Made by a program: the position numbers and the translations under genes. 64,000 nt of DNA from assembly GCA_964017185.1 (NCBI GenBank), contig OZ024869.1:52726761-52790760 (forward strand), in the 5' to 3' direction. Shown in pieces: positions 56,501 through 64,000 of this stretch. This DNA is from Rugalucina vietnamica (taxonomy: Eukaryota; Mollusca; Bivalvia; Lucinida; Lucinidae). Each line of letters starts with the position of its first letter. The stretch's first letter is position 1. The notes under the pieces were generated by a model. The model made no database searches, was not told the DNA's origin, and saw only the letters and a list, made by a program, of their open reading frames with translations.

Positions 56501-59500
56501 CAATCCATCAATATGGTCTAGAGATATAGACTTACAAAAACTTTAACCAAAAACTTAAACACAAAATTTCTAAGTCCGTGACCTTGACCTCAAGGTCACC
56601 CAGGGTGGGTCATGATGGTACTGCGTAAAACTTCAGACCAATATCTAGCAACATGCAAAGTATCAACTCAATCCATCAATATGGTCAAGAGATATAGACT
56701 TACAAAAACTTTAACCAAAAACTTATTAAAACACAAAATTTCTAAGTCCGTGACCTTGACCTCAAGGTCACCCAGGGTGGGTCATGATGGTACTGCGTAA
56801 AACTTCAGACCAATATCTAGCAACATGCAAAGTATGAACTTGATCCATCAACATGGTCAAGAGATATAGACTTATAAAAAACTTTAACCGAAAGTGTGAC
56901 GCGGACGCGGACGTAAACGTACATGTAAACGTAAACGGGGACAACCGAGGTGACTACAATAGCTCTATGCACTTCGTGCAGGCGAGCTAATAAAAAGTGT
57001 TTTAGAGAATGACTCCTTTTTTGATGGGGATATATCAACTTAAAAATCCCTCCAAAACAACGCTTTCAATGTGATTGTCACTGATTGTTGACTGAATTTG
57101 GGTTTTAGATGACCCAAGGCAGGTATAGTCCATAGCGTTATGCATAATGCCCAGTTTATAATTCTGTAACAGCTGCTCAAATGCATTCATATGTATGTAC
57201 TTTGGCCTATGTCCACCCTTCATCTGAGATATTTGACTCATTTTATAAGTGTTGCTCTTATCATGGTCTTAAGACTAAATACCAGCACGTTTAAGATGTT
57301 TTAAATTTCACCAGACAAGGATTAAGTTTCTTTAAAAATCTTATTTGAACTTGTAAGTCAACAAAACTGATATCGATAATATTTAACAAACCGTGACTGT
57401 TCAAGCTGGTCAGTAAGAAAAAATATTATCGGAAAGTAATGGTGCGTATCAGTTTACGAAAAATAAAATTAGTCATAATCTCAAATCATGATTTTAAAAC
57501 ATGATATTGAAATGAAAAAGTTGGTCAAACTATACACAGGAGAAAACTGGTAGTCGGCGTTTCTGTGTAGCCTCAGTAGGTCTGACTTAAACTCAGAAAA
57601 GGGTCATAGGTTTAAAATTTTGACTTAAGGTGTGAGGAACCTGTATGTATGAGAGAAAACATAGGCGGCTGACAAGCACCTTTGTTTTCACCACATAACT
57701 CTAAGTACCTAAATAAGTTCTCAAACATTTAAATAACCATTGCCACTGACTGTAAGGCCCAATTTGTCAAATATACATGGTTGTTAACCCCAAAGACTGT
57801 CCCTTTCATGATGCCACTAAAATAACTACATGTATATCATTTTCAGGAAGCCAGGTCCAAGTATCGAAGCATTATCACAGAAACCTCGGCCAAGATGGAA
57901 TCCATTTCAAAAGACAAGAAGAAAAGTATCCATAGAGCCAGAGAATACTACAAACTGAAAGAAGAGGCCAAAGTGGTAAGAGGTTTATGACAGATTTGAA
58001 TGTGCTTTATTGTATAGTCATAAAAACCAAATTTGTTAAAGAAAGAACCATGTACATTAAGCAGGTTTATGGGCTTAAATATTAATGTCATTTTGACCAG
58101 AGGTTAACAGACACCTAAGTTGACCTAACATAGAGCAAAAGTATAATAAAAAAATAAAAAATAAAAAAAAATCATGTACATCCTACTTATGCTCTATGTA
58201 AGCATCTATTAAATCTCTATTTTTTATGTGAATCAAGAAAACAATGACAAAACAAGCACATACCAAGCTCAGTGGGCCTAGAAAGAAAAAAAATCTCAAT
58301 TCTATATTGAAAAGGTTGTTTACAGTCCTTAAAAAAGTGGTGTTGCACTTCCCAAAAAAAATTTTTTTTAACTTAATGCATTTTACAGGCTCAAGGTGAA
58401 GCCCTGAAGGCTGCCCGCCAGTTTCAGACAGCTACTGGTGTATACAAGGCTGCTAAAGAGACGGTAGCCCTGGCAGAATGTCGGCTGATAGAAGAAACTG
58501 ACACCCCCACTGCTCACCTGGACTCTGCCTGGCAAGAGATGCTTAGCCATGCTATATCAAAAGTACCGTAACATTTTTTTCCCTAAACTGTTAGTTCATT
58601 TTTTTTGCACTAAACAGTTTTTGCTGCATATAGAGATGCACCTCAATTTTAAAATTAAGTATCATCCAAAGGCTGGGATCAAAACCATGACCCCTGGCTT
58701 ACAAGGTGAGAGGCCTCCGAGGCTTCTTTTCCTAAGTAGTGACATAATATTTATTAGATGAAGAAACATGTTTGTTTCTTCTTAAATATGCTTAAAAATG
58801 CTTTTATTATTATAACTATTTTATTCCCTGAACCCCAATTTTGCTGCATAAGTGGAGTTTATGCTGAAAAACGAGTCTAAAATGTGTTAATATAATGTTA
58901 ATCTTGTAGGTGAATGAAGCAGAGCGAGAAAAAGCCAAGAGTGAACAAGAACACAAGAGAAAGGCAACGAGATATGCCGAGCTGGAGAGTAGAATTCTTC
59001 AGCTGGAAAAGAAATATGCATCGTCCATCAAACGCTCCAAGTAAGTACAGAAATTGATACAACCTGTATGATCCTGGATACCTCTGATGCAACGTTCTTA
59101 CAGTGCAGGTTGATGCAACATCACACAACACATGACAAAATGGAGTGCAGCAATTGGACGCCTGGTCAATTGGACAATAATTAAGAAATGAATTTCATTT
59201 TTCTGGTGTTCATGGAGCTATGAACCGCAGTGGGTCGCGTGCAAAGTGAATGAACCCCGAAGGGGTTCATGTAAGCTTTGCTAGCGACCCACTGCGGTTC
59301 ATAGCTCCATGAACAACAGAAAAATCAAACTCATTGCTTATATTTACATTCATTTCTCTCTATCGCTTGTTGAAAAATCACCAAGGCGGTCACATTTACC
59401 AGCTAACAGAGAATCTACACACAGTGTGTGTTCAAACAGCGGAACGGCTTCGACGTTTACAACGTCCAATCAGATTGGCGAGATTCATGTTTTTTGACTT

Positions 59501-62500
59501 CAAGTTTGGATTACGTCACGTCGCGTGACACAATGTTGTTCATGGAAGTATGAACACAGATGAACATCTAATGGTTCATCTAAGGAGGTTTTAGAAAAAT
59601 GTAAATATTGTACGGTGAAACAATATCGATTTGCAACAAGCTACAGCACAGCCATGAACTCTATGCTGTAGGTTGTTGCCCAATCGATGAGACTTACAAT
59701 CACTGTACACAATTTTGTCATGTGTCATGTGATCTTTCATCAATCTGCACAGTTAGAATTTTGGTTGCATCAGAGGCATATAGAGTGTGATAGAAGATAT
59801 CAAAATTGGTCTCATTTAGTATGAAATTCATTATATGGTCATCCACAAGTATCATATGAAATAACATGTATAAAATTCATTTAATCATATGACTTCATTC
59901 AAAGTGAATACTGCATTGGCATAATGCTTTACTATAGCATTGCCTGTTATTGCAAAAGCTATGTGTATATATAATGCTATAAGAGCACTGATTAAATCTG
60001 CTTAGCCCAGGAAGACGAAAAAGCCTGCATTACACTGCCCCCACTATTATGTACATGGTTCATGCAAAACGTTTGATAGCATGATTTTGACCTCAGATGG
60101 ATTAAATGATAGATGCAACATGTAATGTGATCATCAGGATCAAATATCACTACATGTATCAAAATATACCTTAACACTTCGTCATAGGATGGAATGCATT
60201 TTTTTTCTGACAAAATTTATTACTCTTCTATACTTATCTGTATTTATGTTAAATCTTCAAGTTGCATGTCACATCATACAGTATCACTATAGCTGCTACA
60301 TATAAACATAGCCGACTTTATCAAACTACATGTATTTCTGTTTCAGAGGTTACTTTGATCTCAAAGCAGAACTTGACATCAAACTTATGGTAAGATATCA
60401 GACCATCAGACTAGATTGAATGCCTAATATACACATATGAGCCACCTCGTGGGAAAACCAACAATGTTTCTGACCAGGTCTGACACAAACCGGCCTGGGC
60501 AGTCATAGAAGCAGGCTAGAAGCTTGAAATTTTGGATTTAGAAAGTAGAGGAATTGTACTATCCATGTAGTGAAAACAAAGGCGCGGTTACCGCAAAGCT
60601 GATCTGCGTCTTTGTTTTCGCATATGCAGATTGTTGGTTTTCTCATGAGGCCACTCAATTATGTGTACAACGTCACTATATTTTAGCATATTAGTTTTCA
60701 AATAAAAGTGTTATTGGCCCCCAGCCCATTGGGGCCTGAAGAAATAGGCTGCTTGTGCCTCCAAGCCAAGCTTAAAGCAAGCTAAATGGCCATCTGATTA
60801 CTGGTTCACAGCACAGGTCTGAGTCTGCTCAGGTTTCAAGTCAAACCATTCATACAGTAATTACATATGTGATACTTTGTGGCCTACTTGGCCAAGTTAG
60901 GTGGTTATCTTTGAAGCACTTTTTGGATATCATGACATCCGAATTTTGGGTAAAATGGAGCCAACGTCCCAACACGACTATAGCTGGGACGTAAAGCATC
61001 ATTTCAAACAAACAAACAAAACAGTTATTGTCTGAGTACCCCTAAGACTCTGTTATCCCAAATATGTACAATGCTCTCTTTAATGGATATTGATGTTCAA
61101 ATTGTTAACCTGGGACCAGTTGTTCAAAATTAATGACATCGTTAGTTAATGATTCGTTAAAATTTCAAACATGAATATTACAAATACACTGTTATTTTTT
61201 GTGGAAAAAATGTGCGAATTTTACCAACAAAACATAACAGTGTATTTCAAGAAGTAGTCAGAATTTACTTAACGAGTTGAGGTCTTAACAATGACGTTAT
61301 GCTAACGAAGTTTTGAACAACTGGGCCCTGAATTGTAAAATTGTTGTGTATGATCAAGTGTTTGGAAACTTGGTAAAATTCTAATTCCAGCAACAGAAAC
61401 ACAATGTGACTGATATCCAGAATGCCATCAAGGTGAACAAGATCAAATACTCCGAGTCATTCCGAACTCTGGAGGACATTTCAGACGCCATACACATATC
61501 CCGGAACAACAAGATCTGGTCTATGTTTCCCAGAATGCCTGGTGTTGGGTCGGACACGTTCAGTGTTTCCTCTGGATTGTCAGATCTTGGCTTGGGTAAG
61601 CTAGCCAGAGAAGGTTCAAATTTAAAATCAAAATTGAACCATGAACTTTGCTTGTCCAGTAATATTTTTAAGTCTTAGTTATAGATCTACCATAGTTTGT
61701 GTATGTAGCAATATTGCACAACATGAGTGAGCACATGAACACAGCCTGATTTATATTATTTTTAATGACTATCATCACTTTTAAAGTTTAAAATATAACA
61801 CAGATCATTGCTGAAACAAAAATAGTCATTTTTGACTAATTTTACTACAGATCTGTATATTTTACAATAGTTATAACACGGATTGGATAACTAACATAAA
61901 AACTGGCTTGGACCCCAACTATAGTATTATAAAGAGGCTGTGGTATACTTTGATTGCTTAACCCATATTTGACGAATGAATTCTCCCATCATTATCAATT
62001 GGATGAGTCCACTTTCATTTTTAGGGGCATCAGGGGTGATTTTTAAATTTTATTCAATTTTTCGATGAAAATTCTCTGAGCAAACAGAATAGCCCCAGAT
62101 GGGACGCAGCATTTTGCAGTGTCCCATCTGGGGCTATTCTGTTTGCCTATGTCCCATAAAAGGGACACCAGGCTTAAATGAGTTAAACCTAACCTATTCT
62201 CCAAATTATTATCATTACTTTGTATACTGCTTTTGTTTCAGACCGTCAGTCTTCCACTGATATTACATCAAAGGCTTCAGAAGCAGACACAGAATCTTCT
62301 GATAATGAGCCAGAGAATAATCAGTCAGAAACCGATCAGTCTACCGCACAAGCGGTTAGCTTTAAAACAGGTGATAAAGATTCTAGAGCAGGGTCAGGGA
62401 GCTCCCTATCTACAAATATAGTCAGTGAAACTAGTCAAATAGACAGTCAAGATGGGGCTAACAAAAACAAACATGACACTGATGCTGTTGAAGATGATTT

Positions 62501-63086
62501 AAATAAAAGATGTGGAATAGAAAAAGATAACGGTGCAATAGAGAAACATGATAAGCTGGAACATAACGACAACAATCAAACAACATTTGAGAGCAATGAA
62601 GAGGTGGAAAAAACTGAGTTTAATGAAGCTAGTACTATGCAAGACACAGGAGTAAAGAACAGTGTTGAAGTAGAAAATGAAATTTCAAAGGTAAACTCTA
62701 ATGAGGAGACTTCAGATGATGTTTTTGAAGAAAACTATGAATCTTGTGATGAAGGTGAAGAACCTGATGAGGATATGTCAGAAAATGCAATCAGTGATCA
62801 GAACGTTGCCAAAGATATTGATACTGTTGGAAATGCAAAATACAGTTCAGATATTGATGATGTTGCTGTTATTGAAAGTATGCATAATGCAGAAAAAGTA
62901 GAGCAAACACAGAACAAAAGGGAAAATACCACCAAAGATGAAACAAATGATAAATCCTTGGACCCCAATTCAGAAAACACTGCTCAAAGTGCAAAGACTA
63001 AAGGAAATCTTGATGGTGAATATGAATCCAGTCAACAAGATATGAGAAATATTGAAAGACCCTCTCTTTCTGGATCAGAAGATTGA
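53484..63086 (+). CDS. SH3BP5: SH3 domain-binding protein 5 (Rab11 GEF family), complete, eight exons
   Basis: Coiled-coil protein. Human SH3BP5 and nematode REI-1 are exchange factors for Rab11 on recycling/Golgi membranes, and human SH3BP5 also binds the Btk SH3 domain. Exons 53484-53576, 55730-55792, 57847-57975, 58389-58562, 58910-59040, 60347-60389, 61391-61595 and 62242-63086 join in frame to 560 residues. The conserved coiled-coil core (about 29-260) has the family landmarks LDKLNNASTEINRLENELD, AAKETVALAECRLIEE, LDSAWQEMLSHA, GYFDLKAEL and FRTLEDISDAIH. The last exon adds about 280 Ser/Glu/Asp/Asn-rich, probably disordered residues, making it longer than human SH3BP5 (455). The start is ATG 53484 in good context (GAGATGG); the frame is open upstream to 53418 but with no earlier ATG. 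Orthology to SH3BP5 versus SH3BP5L is not meaningful outside vertebrates. Confidence -1.
54484..54750 (-). CDS. Possible 88-residue two-segment membrane protein, antisense in SH3BP5 intron 1
   Basis: The ORF begins with an ATG (MAFDPSSSYGVTDAASLI) and ends TGA. It is more GC-rich than the surrounding intron and not part of any repeat family seen in the window. Two hydrophobic segments are evident, about residues 14-31 and 60-77 (SVLLTIAFCIMILTY), with a short basic/polar tail. It could be a small intron-nested gene, one exon of a larger antisense gene, or a retrocopy fragment. A further antisense ORF, with ATG at about 54327 and closing at about 54223, lies just downstream behind an acceptor-like TTTGTAG, but no donor was found to link the two. 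I do not recognise a family; confidence is low. Confidence -1.
   Translation of the reverse strand: MAFDPSSSYGVTDAASLILLTTLYSPFCLYSLRISCARTADFAYPNGVLMRNLLHTQCIFGVSVLLTIAFCIMILTYRETLLKQYQSS
55085..55309 (+). mobile_element. MITE-A copy in SH3BP5 intron 1
   Basis: GAGCCGCCGCATGGGAAAAC to TTTTCTCACGCACAGGCTC; perfect hairpin CAGCTTCGCAGTAACTGCGA AGCTG. A short AGCTCACC 3' remnant (AACTTGGCATG, CAGGTGAGCA) follows to 55,400. Confidence -1.
55409..55686 (-). mobile_element. Hairpin MITE-B, intact, just upstream of SH3BP5 exon 2
   Basis: TTACGAAAATTTGCCCATGC to GACATGTTTTCCTGATGT; central GCCTCGGCGAGGC hairpin. It ends 43 nt before exon 55730. Confidence -1.
55730..55792 (+). CDS. SH3BP5: SH3BP5 exon 2: start of coiled coil
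   Basis: A 63-bp exon between TTTTCAG and GTAAGT, phase 0/0. It encodes SELDKLNNASTEINRLENEL plus D; human has ELEKLNQSTDDINRRETELE. Confidence -1.
55861..56989 (-). mobile_element. Pearl-like element, TAGCTCGCCTG family, with six tandem core repeats
   Basis: Inverted ends around AGCTCGCCTG (55,882) and CAGGCGAGCTA (56,979), with the hairpin TGCACTTCGTGCA near the right end and an ACGTAAACGT microsatellite at 56,910-56,940. The core repeats, 155-171 bp, start near 55,932, 56,086, 56,242, 56,410, 56,579 and 56,750; most carry TGACCTTGACCTCAAGGTCA. Confidence -1.
57535..57822. mobile_element. Degenerate MITE-A copy upstream of SH3BP5 exon 3
   Basis: GAGAAAACTGGTAGTCGGCG, GAGAAAACATAGGCGGCTGA, CACCTTTGTTTTCACCACAT and CTTTCATGATGCCACT keep family order. 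The hairpin is lost. It ends about 24 nt before the exon. Confidence -1.
57847..57975 (+). CDS. SH3BP5: SH3BP5 exon 3
   Basis: Acceptor CATTTTCAG; donor GTAAGA; 129 bp, phase 0/0. It encodes EARSKYRSIITETSAKMESI and KKSIHRAREYYKLKEEAKV, aligning with human ARQKFRSVLVEATVKLDEL. Confidence -1.
58389..58562 (+). CDS. SH3BP5: SH3BP5 exon 4
   Basis: Acceptor TTTTACAG; donor GTACCG (weak) at 58563. It encodes AQGEALKAARQFQTATGVYK, AAKETVALAECRLIEE and LDSAWQEMLSHAISK, the best conserved part of the family. Confidence -1.
58910..59040 (+). CDS. SH3BP5: SH3BP5 exon 5
   Basis: Acceptor CTTGTAG; donor GTAAGT; ends in phase 2. It encodes VNEAEREKAKSEQEHKRKAT and ELESRILQLEKKYASSIKRS, a continuous heptad-rich helix. 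Confidence -1.
59182..59340. mobile_element. Foldback MITE GTTCATGGAGCTATGAACC
   Basis: Arms of about 57 nt, GAGCTATGAACCGCAGTGGG left and CCCACTGCGGTTCATAGCTC right, pair almost perfectly around a loop with the smaller palindrome GAACCCCGAAGGGGTTC. A related end (GTTCATGGAAGTATGAAC) at 59,535 suggests the element continues to about 59,580. Confidence -1.
60347..60389 (+). CDS. SH3BP5: SH3BP5 exon 6 (43-bp micro-exon)
   Basis: Acceptor TGTTTCAG; donor GTAAGA. It encodes GYFDLKAELDIKLM, matching human PYFELKAKY. It is easily missed because of its size, but it is required to restore frame between exons 5 and 7. Confidence -1.
60436..60658 (-). mobile_element. MITE-A copy in SH3BP5 intron 6
   Basis: GAGCCACCTCGTGGGAAAAC to CTCATGAGGCCACTC, with half of the hairpin deleted (GGCGCGGTTACCGCAAAGCT). 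It starts 46 nt after the exon-6 donor. Confidence -1.
60717..61020 (+). mobile_element. SINE-like GCCCATTGGGGC repeat with CAAA tail
   Basis: AGCCCATTGGGGCCTGAAGA to GCTGGGACGTAAAGCATCAT and (AAAC)n. The GGGACGTAAAG tail resembles that of the SINE at 50,035, so the two may share a retrotransposition partner. Class not certain. Confidence -1.
61113..61328. mobile_element. MITE-G copy upstream of SH3BP5 exon 7
   Basis: Inverted ends GGGACCAGTTGTTCAAAA / TTTTGAACAACTGGGCCC; interior AATACACTGTTATTTTTTG / CATAACAGTGTATT also inverted. It ends about 62 nt before the exon. Confidence -1.
61391..61595 (+). CDS. SH3BP5: SH3BP5 exon 7
   Basis: Acceptor ATTCCAG; donor GTAAGC; ends in phase 1. It encodes QQKHNVTDIQNAIKVNKIKY and ESFRTLEDISDAIHISRNN, which ends the conserved coiled coil, then a Ser/Gly linker. 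Confidence -1.
61968..62190. mobile_element. MITE-E copy upstream of SH3BP5 exon 8
   Basis: TTAACCCATATTTGACGAAT to ACACCAGGCTTAAATGAGTT; central hairpin GAATAGCCCCAGATGGGAC / GTCCCATCTGGGGCTATTC. Related to 855-1095. Confidence -1.
62242..63086 (+). CDS. SH3BP5: SH3BP5 exon 8: long acidic disordered tail and stop
   Basis: The acceptor is TTGTTTCAG and the stop TGA is at 63084-63086. About 280 residues rich in Ser, Glu, Asp and Asn (for example EASEADTESSDNEPENNQSE-like composition and FEENYESCDEGEEPDEDM). No globular domain was recognised. The ORF is far longer than expected by chance and is contiguous with exon 7. Confidence -1.
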
Positions 63087-63750
63087 TATTATGGATATTC
63101 ATTATTGGACCCAGATGACATAAAATTGCAATAGTCAAATATCAAACAGGTAGTAGTGACTTGCTTGTGTCCTTTTAATGACGTGTTTATAGAAAATAGA
63201 CAAAATCACCTTAAATCAATGCCAAAATTTTCTTAATAAGGCTTCTGTCCATTGACTTGTACCCAAGCTTATTTCAATGGAATAAACAAAGTAAGGTGAG
63301 CTAGCTTTACAAGACATATAAAAAGACAATGTCAAATACATAACTTTGGCAAATGGTGCAAAACAAAGCCACAGTTACAAAACAAAGAACACAAGAGTGG
63401 GTATCCCTCAGAAAATTTTGATTTCCTATGGTGTCTTAGAAGCACTTTGAGGGTCATTTGTGGCCAATGTCTTTTAGCATTTTGTGTATCCATTTAATTA
63501 TTTGCACTTCATATTGTGAGTCTTCATTGCCTAAAATGTCAGGCTTGTACAGATTTTTATGTAGAACTTTGAGATATTATGTAGTAGTTGTATTTTGTAG
63601 TTGTATGTATCTAGTCATACAGTTTTACAGTTCTTACTTTTACAGTTAATATGCATCTATAGTTGTATTTTAACAACTGAGGTCAAATATTTTTGATACA
63701 AGATTAAGCCTAATGGGGAAAATCAATAAATCTGGGAAGGAATTAATTTG
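63087..63750 (+). other. SH3BP5: SH3BP5 3' UTR candidate
   Basis: No ORF of note. AATAAA occurs at 63281-63286 and again at 63725-63730. The second is followed by a T/G-rich stretch (TTTGTTTTTGTTTTC), as expected downstream of a cleavage site, so it is the better terminal signal. 63751-64000 shows nothing recognisable. Confidence -1.
63725..63730 (+). promoter_or_regulatory. Candidate poly(A) signal for SH3BP5
   Basis: AATAAA followed within 20-35 nt by a T/G-rich element. An earlier AATAAA at 63281 is a possible alternative. Confidence -1.
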
Positions 63751-64000
63751 TTTTTGTTTTCTTTTAAATCCAAATACAGACATACTCAAATCTATATTTT
63801 GCAACACTAACATGACAAAGCAAACAGTGCAGACAAAGATCTGACTATTCTTAAAAGCACAGACTTATCAGGAACAAAACTGATAGCCATTTTGTCTGTT
63901 TCCTTACTTTACAACCATTTTTCCAATAACTGTGCCCAAACAGCATTTAGAAAGAGGTATATGTATGCCCTAATGTTCAGTTTTTGAGTATTCAGCAGTC

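Overview
The window is animal nuclear DNA. It is AT-rich, with short exons, kilobase-scale introns and very dense non-autonomous transposable elements. The best fit is a mollusc, probably a bivalve. Three independent hints support this: an EcR/FXR-type NR1H nuclear receptor, abundant 'pearl-like' elements (terminal hairpin, CCGT-rich microsatellite, tandem core repeats) of the type described from bivalves, and tRNA-derived SINEs ending in CAAA repeats. Species cannot be named from sequence alone.

Three genuine multi-exon genes were reconstructed from splice sites, phase and protein similarity. (1) 15,337-31,193, + strand: the last six coding exons of an EcR-like NR1H nuclear receptor, with complete DNA-binding and ligand-binding domains; the 5' end was not found. 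(2) 51,611-44,885, - strand: a complete seven-exon di-N-acetylchitobiase (CTBS), a predicted 388-residue lysosomal GH18 enzyme. (3) 53,484-63,086, + strand: a complete eight-exon SH3BP5 (Rab11 exchange factor family), predicted 560 residues. The receptor and CTBS converge across about 13.7 kb of repeat-filled intergenic DNA. CTBS and SH3BP5 are head to head, with 1.87 kb between start codons. The three products have no obvious shared pathway; this is ordinary animal gene neighbourhood.

Layout. 1-15.3 kb: no recognised gene; old repeat remnants, a 2.8-kb 24-bp minisatellite with higher-order duplications (3.4-6.2 kb), several inverted-repeat elements, and an AGCTCACC element nested inside a hairpin MITE. 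15.3-31.2 kb: receptor gene; its introns are mosaics of MITEs and pearl-like elements, with a minisatellite that repeats its own exon-3 splice donor. 31.2-44.9 kb: 3' UTR candidates and repeats. 44.9-51.6 kb: CTBS. 51.6-53.5 kb: divergent promoter region with SINE copies. 53.5-63.7 kb: SH3BP5 with its 3' UTR, and a small antisense membrane-protein ORF in intron 1.

The most interesting structures are the splice-donor minisatellite in the receptor gene, the nested insertion showing how the AGCTCACC family integrates (between Ts, no evident target duplication), a CpG-rich foldback element made of TCGCGA-type palindromes, compensatory base changes in the hairpin arms of one MITE family, and repeat edges lying within about 20-65 nt of many splice acceptors.
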